Assembly (NCBI RefSeq): GCF_039527675.1
Contig: NZ_BAAAKI010000003.1
Location: forward strand, 186,001 to 250,000
Length of the DNA stretch: 64,000 nucleotides
DNA from: Luteococcus sanguinis
GTDB taxonomy: Bacteria; Actinomycetota; Actinomycetes; Propionibacteriales; Propionibacteriaceae
Direction of reading: 5' to 3'
The translations under genes and the position numbers were made by a program. This document shows positions 16,771 to 25,140 of this stretch, one piece after another (the first letter of the stretch is position 1; every line of letters begins with the position of its first letter). Under the pieces are notes generated by a model that was not told the origin of the DNA, did no database searches, and worked only from the letters and a program-made list of their open reading frames with translations.

Positions 16771-18462
16771 ATGAGCACCACTCCACCCGCGGCCGGAACC
16801 GAGCCGTCCGCCGCGAACCGAGGAGCATTCAGCGGTCGCATGGCGTTCATCATGGCCGCCATCGGATCCGCGGTCGGCCTCGGCAACATCTGGCGCTTTC
16901 CCTACGTCGCCTACTCCAACGGCGGCGGTGCCTTCATGCTGCCGTACGTCATCGCGCTGCTGTGCGCCGGCATCCCGCTGCTCTTCCTCGACTACGCCAT
17001 CGGTCACCGCTGGCGTGGGTCGTCGCCGCTTTCACTGCGACGCCTGCACCGCCTCACCGAGCCGATCGGCTGGTGGCACGTGCTCATCTCCTGCGTCATC
17101 GCCGTGTACTACGCGGTGGTGCTGGCGTGGGCGATCCGGTACTTCTTCTACTCCTTCTCGAAGGCGTGGGGGGATGACCCGGGCACCTTCTTCATGACCA
17201 CCTTCGTGCAATCGATCCCGGCCGAGCAGGCGCACGTCGCCTTCCACTTCGTACCCGGCATCGTCGTCCCGCTGGTCGCCGTCTGGGTGGCCTGCATCGG
17301 CGCGCTGGCGCTCGGCGTCCAGAAGGGCATCGCCGGCACCTCGATCGTCTTCATCCCGCTGCTGGTCGTCATGTTCCTGACCTTGGTCGTCGTCTCCTTG
17401 ACGCTGCCGGGCGCGATGAACGGCCTGGACGCGCTGTTCACCCCCGACTGGTCGGCCCTGACCAACTCGGGCGTGTGGGTCGCTGCCTTCGGTCAGATCT
17501 TCTTCTCGCTGTCGGTGGGCTTCGGCATCATGGTCACCTACGCCTCCTACGTGAAGAAGAACGCCGACATGACCGGCTCCGGCCTGGTCGTGGGCTTCGC
17601 CAACAGCTCCTTCGAGCTGTTGTGCGGCATCGGCGTGTTTGCGGCGCTGGGCTTCATGGCCCAGAACGCCGGCAAACCCGTCAGCGAGGTCGCCTCATCC
17701 GGCATCGGCCTGGCCTTCATCGCATTCCCGACCATCATCAACCAGGCCCCGATGGGCACTCTGATCGGCGTCCTGTTCTTCGGATCCCTGGTGTTCGCCG
17801 GTTTCACCTCGATGATCTCCATCATCGAGGTCATCATCGCCGCCTTCGAGGACAAGTTCGGCACCGGCCGCGTCGCCTCCACCATGATGGTCGGCATCCC
17901 GCTGGCGCTCATCTCGATGCTGCTGTTCCCGACCACCACCGGCCTGAACCTGCTCGACGTCACCGACGCCTTCGTGAACAACTTCGGCATCGTCGGTGCC
18001 TCGCTGGTGTGTGCGCTGACCCTGACCGCAGGCTTCACCGCCCTGCCAACGCTGCGTCGCCACCTCAACAAGTCCGGCTCCTTCAAGGTCGGTCGCGGCT
18101 GGCAGTTGCTGGTCGGTGCGGTCGCCCCGGTCGTGCTGGGCTACACACTGCTCGGCGAGATCCAGACCCGCCTGACCGAGGGCTACGGTGGCATGCCGAA
18201 GAGTTTCGTGTGGATCTGGGGCTTCGGCGTCACGATCGGATGCATCGTGCTCGCCTTCCTGCTGTCCATGCTGCCCTGGTCGACGCGCTCCAACCTGGGT
18301 TCACTCGACTCCGACGGCGACCCGATCCCCGGCCCCGTCCTCGACCCGATCGTCGACCGCCACCGCCTGGACGACATGCGCGCCCAGCAGAACATCGTCA
18401 CCGGCTCGGTCGCCGACACCCACGCCCGCACCACCATCGACCTCCGGGAGGTCCAGCGATGA
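16771..18462 (+). CDS. Sodium-dependent amino-acid transporter, NSS/SNF family (MetP-like)
   Basis: 563 residues with about 11-12 membrane helices. The family signature GSAVGLGNIWRFPYVAYSNG is at residues about 31-50, including the unwound helix-1 region that binds sodium and substrate. The ATG follows GAAGGGA by about 6 nt. The stop overlaps the start of a 57-residue single-helix protein of the MetS type. In Corynebacterium glutamicum MetP needs MetS to import methionine and alanine, so that substrate range is the best guess. Confidence 0.92.
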   Translation: MSTTPPAAGTEPSAANRGAFSGRMAFIMAAIGSAVGLGNIWRFPYVAYSNGGGAFMLPYVIALLCAGIPLLFLDYAIGHRWRGSSPLSLRRLHRLTEPIGWWHVLISCVIAVYYAVVLAWAIRYFFYSFSKAWGDDPGTFFMTTFVQSIPAEQAHVAFHFVPGIVVPLVAVWVACIGALALGVQKGIAGTSIVFIPLLVVMFLTLVVVSLTLPGAMNGLDALFTPDWSALTNSGVWVAAFGQIFFSLSVGFGIMVTYASYVKKNADMTGSGLVVGFANSSFELLCGIGVFAALGFMAQNAGKPVSEVASSGIGLAFIAFPTIINQAPMGTLIGVLFFGSLVFAGFTSMISIIEVIIAAFEDKFGTGRVASTMMVGIPLALISMLLFPTTTGLNLLDVTDAFVNNFGIVGASLVCALTLTAGFTALPTLRRHLNKSGSFKVGRGWQLLVGAVAPVVLGYTLLGEIQTRLTEGYGGMPKSFVWIWGFGVTIGCIVLAFLLSMLPWSTRSNLGSLDSDGDPIPGPVLDPIVDRHRLDDMRAQQNIVTGSVADTHARTTIDLREVQR

Positions 18463-18632
18463 GCACGTCCGCAATCATCATGATGGTCCTGGCCATCGCC
18501 GTCATCTGGGGCGGCCTGGTCTGGGCCTGCGTCCGTCTGATGCAGAACCCCGAGGGCTCGGTGGAGCTCCTGGACGACGACGGTCGTCCGCTGGAGGTCC
18601 AGCCCGACACAGTGCGCGTCCGCACTGCCTGA
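18459..18632 (+). CDS. metS: NSS transporter small subunit (MetS-like)
   Basis: 57 residues beginning MSTSAIIMMVLAIAVIWGGL: one membrane helix (about 5-25) and a hydrophilic tail containing NPEGSVELL, with an acidic DDDG. The ATG overlaps the transporter stop by 4 bp. Short single-helix proteins placed this way are the MetS subunits of MetPS-type methionine/alanine importers. It is easily missed because a longer unrelated frame runs through it. Confidence 0.85.
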   Translation: MSTSAIIMMVLAIAVIWGGLVWACVRLMQNPEGSVELLDDDGRPLEVQPDTVRVRTA

Positions 18633-18660
18633 GCGCACCAACACCACGAGCACGACGCAC

Positions 18661-18703
18661 CACGGGGCGCGGACGGGAGATTGCCTCCCGTCCGCGCTCC
18701 GTG
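18661..18703 (+). terminator. Intrinsic terminator after metS
   Basis: Arms 18667-18679 (GCGCGGACGGGAG) and 18685-18697 are perfectly paired around a 5-nt loop. The stem extends outward with one mismatch (CACGGG/TCCGTG), followed by TGTCTTT. It lies 34 bp after the metS stop and ends the transporter operon. Confidence 0.75.
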
Positions 18704-18740
18704 TGTCTTTCGGCAGAAACCCGGTTGACTGCGGCTTGCC

Positions 18741-18822
18741 GTGACCGACACACTCGTCGGCATGTGGACCTGACCTGTCGCGATGCCCATCACCAGCGAT
18801 CGAGGTCCACCCATGTCCACAT
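18741..18822 (+). promoter_or_regulatory. Possible leader-peptide attenuator of the ABC-F gene
   Basis: A 10-codon frame (GTG 18741 to TGA 18773, MTDTLVGMWT) precedes the gene. The segment ATGTGGACC at its end (18762-18770) can pair either with GGTCCAC (18804-18810) just before the start codon, or with GTCCACAT (18815-18822) just after it. The two pairings exclude each other. ABC-F resistance genes are often attenuated this way, but here the structure is short and unproven. Confidence 0.3.
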
Positions 18823-20465
18823 CCCTCCACCTGTCCGGCGTCGCCGCGTCCTTCGGCGCGCGCCCGCTGTTCGCCGGGCTCGACCTCGTCGTCGGCGCCG
18901 GTGACGTGGTCGCCCTCGTCGGGCCCAATGGCGCCGGCAAGTCCACGCTGCTGCGGATGATCGCCGGCGCACACCCCATCGAGGCGGGGACGATCGCGAC
19001 CAGCCCACCCGATGCGACGATCGGCTGGATGCCCCAGTCACCACCGCGTCCGGACGAGACCGTGCTGGCCTACGCCGGCCGCCGGACGTCGGTCACTGCC
19101 GCCCACGAGCGCTACGAACGAGCGTCGGTCGCGTTGGCTGACGGGTGTCCCGGAGCCGACGTGGAGTTCTCGCGCGCTCTCGACCGCTGGCTCGCGCTGG
19201 GCGGTGCCGACCTGGACGTCCGGTTGGCGACCACGCTGTCGGCGCTGGGGCTGGACGTCCATCTCGACCGCCCGTTGGGCAGTCTGTCGGGCGGGCAGGC
19301 GGCGCGTGTCTCGCTGGCATCGGTGCTGGTCAGCCAGTACGACGTCCTGCTGCTGGACGAGCCGACGAACAACCTGGACGTGGACGGGTTGGCGTTGCTG
19401 GTCGACTTCGTGAAGAGCACGGACGCGCCGGTGCTGCTCGCCTCCCACGACCGGCGCTCCCTCGACGAGGTGGCGAACCGGGTCTGCGAGCTGGACCTGG
19501 CGCAGCAGAAGGTCGTCCACTACGCGGGTGGCTGGTCGGACTACCGGGCGGCCAAGGAGTTGGCGATCCGGCAGTCCCAGGAGGCCGAGGAGGCCTACGA
19601 CAAGCAGCGACAGGCGCTGGTCGAACGGGCGCAGCGGCAGAACGAGTGGGCCGAGGCCGGTCGTGCGGGGGTTAAGGACAAGCTGGCCAACAATGCCGGT
19701 GGCCGCGGGCTGAAGAAGATGATTGAGGACAAGGCGGGCAAGGCTGACCAGAAGGCCGCGCGGGTGCGGGCAGCGGTCGACCGGCTGGAGGCCCCGGATG
19801 CGCTCCGCAAGCAGTGGCAGCTCCGCTACACCATCAATGAGGCGCAGCCATCCGCGGACGTCGCGCTGACGCTGGACGAGGTGGTCGCCCGGGCGGGTGG
19901 CTTCGCCGTCGGTCCGGTCTCGACGCACGTCGCCCGGGGCGACCGGGTGGCGTTGCTGGGGCCGAATGGCTCGGGCAAGACGACGCTGTTGCGGGCGCTG
20001 CTGACCTCGTCGCCGTTGTCCGGACGGATCTCCTGGGGCTCCCGGACCCACGTCGGGGTGCTCGACCAGGACCGGTCCATCATCGCCGGGCCCGACCCCT
20101 TGTGTGAGGTGGTGGCCGACGCACTGGGCGAGGCTGATCGCGCCGAGGTGCGCACCCTGCTGGCGAAGTTCGGGTTGGGTGCCGAGCACGTCCTGCGTCC
20201 CTGCGACTCGCTGAGCCTGGGGGAGCGGACGCGGGCCGCGCTGGCGGTGCTCCAGGGACGCGCGGTCAACGTCCTGGTGCTGGACGAGCCAACCAACCAT
20301 GCCGACGTCGAGGCGATCGAGCAGCTCCAATCAGCGCTGGCGGCCTTCGGTGGGACGATCCTGCTGGTCAGCCACGACCGGGCGCTGCTCGATGCCGTCG
20401 GTGCAAACGTCCGCTGGACCTTCGTCCGCGACGGTGACCATGCGTCCGTCCAGGTCTCCCGCTGA
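18813..20465 (+). CDS. ABC-F family ATPase
   Basis: 550 residues with two ABC domains and no membrane segments. Domain 1: Walker A GPNGAGKST (residues about 39-47), signature LSGGQAARVSLA, Walker B LLLDEPTNNLD. A charged coiled linker (about 240-320) follows. Domain 2: GPNGSGKTT (about 383-391), LSLGERTRAALA, LVLDEPTNHAD. ABC-F proteins act on the ribosome, either rescuing stalled translation or protecting it from antibiotics that bind the 50S subunit. The drug-resistance type is possible but not decidable from sequence alone. An upstream in-frame ATG at 18783 is less likely than this one. Confidence 0.9.
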   Translation: MSTSLHLSGVAASFGARPLFAGLDLVVGAGDVVALVGPNGAGKSTLLRMIAGAHPIEAGTIATSPPDATIGWMPQSPPRPDETVLAYAGRRTSVTAAHERYERASVALADGCPGADVEFSRALDRWLALGGADLDVRLATTLSALGLDVHLDRPLGSLSGGQAARVSLASVLVSQYDVLLLDEPTNNLDVDGLALLVDFVKSTDAPVLLASHDRRSLDEVANRVCELDLAQQKVVHYAGGWSDYRAAKELAIRQSQEAEEAYDKQRQALVERAQRQNEWAEAGRAGVKDKLANNAGGRGLKKMIEDKAGKADQKAARVRAAVDRLEAPDALRKQWQLRYTINEAQPSADVALTLDEVVARAGGFAVGPVSTHVARGDRVALLGPNGSGKTTLLRALLTSSPLSGRISWGSRTHVGVLDQDRSIIAGPDPLCEVVADALGEADRAEVRTLLAKFGLGAEHVLRPCDSLSLGERTRAALAVLQGRAVNVLVLDEPTNHADVEAIEQLQSALAAFGGTILLVSHDRALLDAVGANVRWTFVRDGDHASVQVSR

Positions 20466-20477
20466 CCCAGCCCGACG

Positions 20478-20526
20478 CCAACGCGCCCGTTGGCTGACCA
20501 ACGCCACCCGTGCACCGGGTGCGTTG
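20478..20526. terminator. Paired hairpins between convergent ABC-F and otsA genes
   Basis: A 6-bp stem CCAACG/CGTTGG (20478-20493) is followed by a longer one, 20499-20510 with 20516-20526 (CAACGCCACCCG against CGGGTGCGTTG, one bulged base, 5-nt loop). They lie in the 159-bp gap between convergent genes and could end transcription from either side. Confidence 0.5.
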
Positions 20527-20624
20527 ATGACCTGTCGGGAGCGTTCAGCCGACGGACGTCCGGGAACTCCCGCTCGATCTAGTGGGCGAGAGCACAGGTC
20601 ACCCAATCCCAGCAGGATCAGCGC

Positions 20625-22325
20625 TCAGACGCGGTTGAGGGGGTTCAGCTCCTCGGACCCGCCGGTGCGCGTGTAGCGGACCACGACGCGGACGCGACCG
20701 TCAGGCTCGTCCAGCTGTTGCTGCACCGAACCGGTCCAGCCCGGGTACTGGTTCTGCAGGGCCACCAGCTCGGCCTGCAGGTGGGTGGGGTCGTCCACGT
20801 AGAAGCTCTCGGTGCGGATGTTCTCGTCGGTCATCTCGTCTCCTCTGGAGGGGTTTGGGCGCTCGGTCGCCTCAGCGTCAGTTTCGCTGGGCTCGGGCGG
20901 CTTGACGCTGTCGAGGTCGCCCAGGAAGTTCTGGGCCCAGCGGTCGATGTGATGGGTCATCACCTGCTTGCGCATCGCGCGCATCCTGCGGGCGCGCTTG
21001 TCCTTGGGGTCGTTCGCCGCCTTCACCAGTGTCGCCTTGAGGGCATTGGTGTCGTAAGGGTTGACCAAATACGCGCGCTTCAGTTCCAGCGCGGCGCCCG
21101 CGAACTCGCTCAACACCAAGGCGGCGTCGTCACCGGGGTGGGCAGCGACGAACTCCTTCGCGACCAGGTTCATGCCATCCCGCAGCGGGGTGACGACCAT
21201 GACGTCCGCGATCCGGTACATCGCCGCCATCGTGGTGCGCGGGAAACCCTCGTGCCGGTAGACGATCGGCGGGTTGCCGATCCGTCCGGTCTGGGAGTTG
21301 ATCCGCCCGACCATCAGGTCGATGTCGTCACGCAGCTTCTTGTACTCCTCGACCCGCTCTCGCGAGGGGGTGGCGACCTGCAGGTAGACGCATTCCTCGG
21401 GGTCCAACTCCCCGGAGGTGAACAGCTCCCCGAAGGCCTTTACCCGCTCTCGCAGGCCCTTGGTGTAGTCGAGCCGGTCGATGCCCAGGAAGACCTTCTT
21501 CGGGTTGCCGAGATCGGCCAACAGCTGCTCGGCCTCGGCGATCACCTCCGGGGTCTGGGCCAGCTCTCGGAAGCCGACCGAGTCGATCGAGATGGGGTAG
21601 GAGCGGGCGATGCTCGTCCGTCCATCGGGCAGGGAGATGCGCTCCCGGTTCGTGGGGAAGCGGGTCAGGCTGCGAGCCAGCCGGACGAAGTTCACCGACG
21701 CGTCCGGGGTCTGGAAGCCGACGATGTCGGCGCCGAGCAGGCCCTCGACGATCTGGCGACGCCACGGTATCTGCTTGAACAATTCGGCCGGCGGGAAGGG
21801 GATGTGCAGGAAGAAACCGATCCGCAGGTCGGGTCGCAGCTTGCGCAGCATGCTGGGCACCAGCTGGAGCTGGTAGTCCTGCACCCACACGCGCGCGCCC
21901 TCGGCCGCAACATCGGCGGCGGCCTCGGCGAAGCGGCGGTTCACGTCGCGGTAGCTGTCCCACCACTCGCGGTGATACTCGGGGAAGGCGACGCCGTCGT
22001 GGTAGAGCGGCCACAGCGTCGCATTGGAGAAGCCCTCGTAGAAGTCCTCGACATCCTTGGCGCTGAGCGGCACGGGGACGACCTGGTAGCCGTCGAACTC
22101 GAAGCCGTCAATCTCCTCGTCCGGTGCGCCGTGCCAGCCGACCCACGCGCCGCCTTGGCTCTTCATCACCGGTTCGAGCGCCGTCACGAGCCCGCCCGGG
22201 GAGGTTCGCCAGCTCTGGCGCCCGTCCTCGGCCACCACCCGGTCAACCGGTAGGCGGTTCGCCACGACGACGAAGTCGGCAGTCACCTGTTCTGCTGCGA
22301 CTGCACCTGCTGGGCTCGTGTTCAC
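20625..22325 (-). CDS. otsA: Trehalose-6-phosphate synthase, GT20, with C-terminal extension
   Basis: 566 residues. Makes trehalose 6-phosphate from a nucleotide sugar and glucose 6-phosphate. GT20 motifs: NRLPVDR (about 24-30), SPGGLVTALEPV, WVGWHG, WVQDYQLQLVPSMLR, FFLHIPFPP, GIDRLDYTKGL, RDGMNLVAKEF and LVLSEFAGA. The GTG start follows AAGGAG. The normal OtsA fold ends near residue 470. The remaining roughly 95 residues are an acidic linker and a small domain (YVDDPTHLQAELVALQNQYP...), with a strong internal AGAGGAGA-4 nt-ATG at 20834 that could also start a separate 69-residue protein. Divergent from otsB. Confidence 0.93.
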   Translation of the reverse strand: MNTSPAGAVAAEQVTADFVVVANRLPVDRVVAEDGRQSWRTSPGGLVTALEPVMKSQGGAWVGWHGAPDEEIDGFEFDGYQVVPVPLSAKDVEDFYEGFSNATLWPLYHDGVAFPEYHREWWDSYRDVNRRFAEAAADVAAEGARVWVQDYQLQLVPSMLRKLRPDLRIGFFLHIPFPPAELFKQIPWRRQIVEGLLGADIVGFQTPDASVNFVRLARSLTRFPTNRERISLPDGRTSIARSYPISIDSVGFRELAQTPEVIAEAEQLLADLGNPKKVFLGIDRLDYTKGLRERVKAFGELFTSGELDPEECVYLQVATPSRERVEEYKKLRDDIDLMVGRINSQTGRIGNPPIVYRHEGFPRTTMAAMYRIADVMVVTPLRDGMNLVAKEFVAAHPGDDAALVLSEFAGAALELKRAYLVNPYDTNALKATLVKAANDPKDKRARRMRAMRKQVMTHHIDRWAQNFLGDLDSVKPPEPSETDAEATERPNPSRGDEMTDENIRTESFYVDDPTHLQAELVALQNQYPGWTGSVQQQLDEPDGRVRVVVRYTRTGGSEELNPLNRV

Positions 22326-22410
22326 GACCACTCCTTGCTGGCGCCACCACGCGCCGTTGGGGACTTCCTGCCCCTCCAACCTAGCCACCTGCCGTGGCAG
22401 AGTGGGATTC

Positions 22411-23259
22411 GTGACCACCTCCACGAGCGCCAACGCACCCTTTCGGGCGGTGACCCCGGCTGGTCAGGCAGCGATCGCCGCCATCGTCGCCGACCCGACC
22501 GGAACCCTGCTGGCCTGCGACTTCGACGGCACGCTGGCTCCCATCGTCGCCGAGCCCACCACCTCCCGAATGCTGGACGAGAGCCGGGCCGCGCTCTCGG
22601 AACTTGGCCCGCGGCTCGGGCGGGTCGCGATCGTCACCGGACGTCCCGTCGCGGCGGTCCGGGAACTCGGACGACTTGACGGACAAGCCGGCCTCGAGCG
22701 CGTCCTCGTCCTGGGCCAGTACGGGCAGGAACGCTGGGACGCTGCCACCGGCACCCTAGACGTCCCACCGGAACCGCTCGCGGTGCGGGAGGCGATCGCC
22801 GAGCTGGAGGGACTCTTGTCACGCGATGACTTGCCTGCCGTCGTGGCCGGCACCAGTTTGGAGGACAAGGGGCGCGCGGTCGGCGTCCACACCCGTCGTG
22901 CGGCAGACCCTGCCGCGGCCCTCGACTGGCTCACCGGACCGGTGACCGAGATCGCCGAACGGCACGCGCTCCCGATCGAACCGGGACGAATGGTGCTGGA
23001 GCTGCGGTCGGCGTCCACCAGCAAGGGCGATGCCCTGCGCTCGGTGGTCGAGGCCGAACAGCCGCGGATCGTGGTGATGTGCGGGGACGACCTGGGCGAC
23101 ATCCCCGCCTTCGAGTTGCTCCATGAACTGCCGGGCGGCGTGTGCGTCGTCTCCGGCAGCCCCGAGCAGCCGCAGGTCGCCGAACATGCGGACGTGCTGT
23201 GCGAGGGCCCCGAGGGGGTCGCCGCCTTCCTGCAGGCGCTGGCCGAAGCGACGCGCTGA
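22411..23259 (+). CDS. otsB: Trehalose-6-phosphate phosphatase, HAD superfamily
   Basis: 282 residues. Dephosphorylates the OtsA product to trehalose. HAD motif I is LLACDFDGTLAPIV (residues about 31-44), motif II is around VAIVTGRP, and motif IV is GDDLGDIPAFELL. GTG start; frames further upstream would overlap the otsA promoter region. otsA and otsB diverge across an 85-bp gap, so they probably share control. The path is typical of osmotic and drying tolerance. Confidence 0.93.
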   Translation: MTTSTSANAPFRAVTPAGQAAIAAIVADPTGTLLACDFDGTLAPIVAEPTTSRMLDESRAALSELGPRLGRVAIVTGRPVAAVRELGRLDGQAGLERVLVLGQYGQERWDAATGTLDVPPEPLAVREAIAELEGLLSRDDLPAVVAGTSLEDKGRAVGVHTRRAADPAAALDWLTGPVTEIAERHALPIEPGRMVLELRSASTSKGDALRSVVEAEQPRIVVMCGDDLGDIPAFELLHELPGGVCVVSGSPEQPQVAEHADVLCEGPEGVAAFLQALAEATR

Positions 23260-23383
23260 CGAAAATTCTCTCCTTTCGGCTTGCAACCCCTCGTGGCAAC
23301 GGCACTTGCGGCCTATTGCCGCACGCGGGGCGCGCTGTCAGCGTTGGAACACCGCACGACCCTCCAGCCGTAAGGAGCAAGCA

Positions 23384-24010
23384 ATGTCCCAGCCTCGCGC
23401 CACCCTCGTCGCGGTGGTGGCCCTATCCGCAGCGCTCGCGCCAGCGGTCACGGCGTCTCGCCCCGCGGCGGCTGCGATGGTGCACACCAGTTACGGCGCC
23501 CACTACGACCCCGCGAAGTGCTCCCTGTCAGCCAGGACGTGGAACGGCAACCGGCGCTTCTATGTCTCCACCGCCGCCAACTACGGTTGCTTCACGTCCA
23601 AGTGGTACAAGGGGAAGCACGCGGTGATGCTGTCCTATGGATGGACGAGTGCGCCGTGGTACGCGTCCCACGTGCACCACGGCATCGACATCGACATGCC
23701 GGTCGGGACGCCCATCTACAGCCGTCGTTCCGGCAAGGTCCTCGTCCGTCCGGCGACGATGGGGACGGCCTACGGCAGCAACCGGATGCTCGTGCGCAGC
23801 GGCACCAAGGACTACGCACTGGGCCACATGTCCAAGCTGGTCGTGCGGGACAAGCAGTGGGTCAAGGCAGGTCAACTGCTCGGCTACTCCGGCATGAGCG
23901 GCGTCGAGACCGAGGACGGCCCGCACCTGCACCTCGAGGTGCGCCCGGCGGGGGCGCGCTACTCGTCCGCCGTCGATCCGTGGACCTACCTGAACCCAAC
24001 GCGCGTCTGA
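23384..24010 (+). CDS. Secreted M23-family peptidase (LytM domain)
   Basis: 208 residues. A Sec signal peptide spans residues 1 to about 30 (hydrophobic LVAVVALSAALAPA, then a small-residue ARPAAAA-like cleavage region). The C-terminal LytM fold has the zinc ligands in HHGIDIDMPVG and the catalytic pair in GPHLHLEVRP. The fold is peptidoglycan-hydrolase-like, either an active endopeptidase or a binding/activating version; the key histidines appear intact. ATG is preceded by TAAGGAG at ideal spacing. Single gene between otsB and the tRNA. Confidence 0.88.
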   Translation: MSQPRATLVAVVALSAALAPAVTASRPAAAAMVHTSYGAHYDPAKCSLSARTWNGNRRFYVSTAANYGCFTSKWYKGKHAVMLSYGWTSAPWYASHVHHGIDIDMPVGTPIYSRRSGKVLVRPATMGTAYGSNRMLVRSGTKDYALGHMSKLVVRDKQWVKAGQLLGYSGMSGVETEDGPHLHLEVRPAGARYSSAVDPWTYLNPTRV

Positions 24011-24049
24011 CCACGGCGAGGCGTTGGTCGCGGCGGGTCGCAGGACCGC

Positions 24050-24055
24050 TAGGGT
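24050..24055 (+). promoter_or_regulatory. TAGGGT -10-like box of the tRNA gene
   Basis: TAGGGT ends 11 nt before the mature tRNA 5' end, a normal distance for a tRNA promoter. It supports TAGGGT as a true -10 variant in this organism. Confidence 0.45.
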
Positions 24056-24066
24056 GGACCACCGCC

Positions 24067-24143
24067 GGGGCGTTAGCTCAGCCGGTCAGAGCAGGGGACT
24101 CATAATCCCTGGGTCGCGGGTTCGAGCCCCGCACGCCCCACCA
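24067..24143 (+). tRNA. tRNA with CAU anticodon (Ile2-like or elongator Met)
   Basis: 77 nt including an encoded CCA. The acceptor stem GGGGCGT pairs with ACGCCCC, the D arm has TTAGCTCAG, the anticodon loop is CTCATAA, and the T arm carries GGTTCGAGCC. The arm sequences around the anticodon (AGAGCAGG, GACTCATAATC, GGTCGC) resemble E. coli ileX, the lysidine-modified tRNA-Ile2 that reads AUA, more than metT, so Ile2 is likely. An elongator tRNA-Met cannot be excluded by eye. The last 44 nt overlap the convergent MOSC gene. Confidence 0.93.
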
Positions 24144-24822
24144 CCCGCGCGCAGTCATCACTGACGCTGATCCTGCCCGGACTCACGACGCGGCAGCCAA
24201 AGCCGAGCAGCGCGCCCGTGCGGAGATGCTTGAGCAGGTTGGCGTCCTTGCGTCCGGTCAGGGGGTCATGGTTGATCACCAGACAGCGATCCAGTTCCCG
24301 CTCGACCTGGAGCACCGCCTCGCCGACCAGCACCAGTTCGCCCGGTGCCAACAGCAGGGGAGCGTCGCGGTCGTCGATGACGACGTTGGGTCGGTAGCGC
24401 CCGGTGTCGGTGGGCAGGCCGTCCAGTTCGGAGCGCAGCAGGACGCTGACCGGGGACGACCAGATGAATCCACGAGACGCGGACGTGCGTGCCAGCAGCA
24501 GCTGGCGTCCGGCTGCCTCGGACAATCTCTGAGCCACTGCACCGTCGAAGACCAGGCCGGGGAAGGTGCGGTCGTAGTAACGGATCGTCTGCTCGGCGCC
24601 ATCGAAGAGGGCCTGGCCCTCGGATGGCAGGTTCTCCACCTCGACGCGCACGCCGGCCAGTTGGGGCACATCGGTCGCCTTCACGCAGGTCAGGTCGGGG
24701 GTGATCGGCGACCAGAGCCGGTCGCCCGGAACACCGTCGATGGTGAGATCCAGCGAGTGTTCCTGGTGCCAGGTGGTGCCCTTCACCGGGCTCCATCCCA
24801 ATGACTCGACCCGTGCGCCCAT
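24100..24822 (-). CDS. MOSC-domain protein
   Basis: 240 residues: N-terminal beta-barrel (MOSC_N-like, SLGWSPVKGT onward) and a MOSC domain (about 95-235) with GRYRPNVVI (about 151-159), a segment typical of the domain, and near the end CLVINHDPLTG and GCRVVSPGRISVSD. MOSC proteins handle sulfur on the molybdenum cofactor and are found in mARC-type reductases and sulfurases. The natural stop appears to have been lost: the last codons are antisense to the tRNA, giving the tell-tale GRAGLEPATQGL tail. Divergent from a small hypothetical gene. Confidence 0.82.
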   Translation of the reverse strand: MGARVESLGWSPVKGTTWHQEHSLDLTIDGVPGDRLWSPITPDLTCVKATDVPQLAGVRVEVENLPSEGQALFDGAEQTIRYYDRTFPGLVFDGAVAQRLSEAAGRQLLLARTSASRGFIWSSPVSVLLRSELDGLPTDTGRYRPNVVIDDRDAPLLLAPGELVLVGEAVLQVERELDRCLVINHDPLTGRKDANLLKHLRTGALLGFGCRVVSPGRISVSDDCARVVGRAGLEPATQGL

Positions 24823-24885
24823 GGCCCCATCATCGCGGACAGGCGGAGGGACGGACGACTGGGGTCCGGACGAGGGGAGCGGGGT

Positions 24886-24891
24886 TAGGGT
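24886..24891 (+). promoter_or_regulatory. TAGGGT -10-like box, leaderless start
   Basis: TAGGGT-N6-ATG before the 80-residue hypothetical gene; no Shine-Dalgarno is present. Confidence 0.4.
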
Positions 24892-24897
24892 CGAGTC

Positions 24898-25140
24898 ATG
24901 AGCAACGAGGTGGTCTTCATCTTCCGTGACGTCGACGATGCCCGCGAGGCAGCGATGGAGCTGGCCGACCAGGGCGTCCAGGTGCACGTGGACCCCGCCG
25001 GCCCCAGCATCGCGGTGCCCGACGAGGTCTACGAACAGGTCTCGGTCACCCTGCAACGGCTGGGTGGCCACGCGATGCACGAGGCCGACCAGACCGAGGA
25101 GGGGGACACGTCCATCGCCCCGCCCGCCGGTCAGGCCTGA
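24898..25140 (+). CDS. Small hypothetical protein
   Basis: 80 residues, no membrane segment. Residues 1 to about 60 look like a compact alpha/beta fold (EVVFIFRDVDDAREAAMELA, then VQVHVDP), and the tail is acidic and disordered. I do not recognise the family. It starts directly after a TAGGGT box and is immediately followed (no gap) by the NUDIX gene, so these probably form an operon with the DUF456 gene. Confidence 0.7.
   Translation: MSNEVVFIFRDVDDAREAAMELADQGVQVHVDPAGPSIAVPDEVYEQVSVTLQRLGGHAMHEADQTEEGDTSIAPPAGQA

Noticed and set aside
18188..18904. Alternative plus-strand proteins covering metS and the ABC-F leader
   Set aside because: They lack domain similarity and have shadow-frame composition; the small MetS frame has the coupled start and the membrane helix expected.
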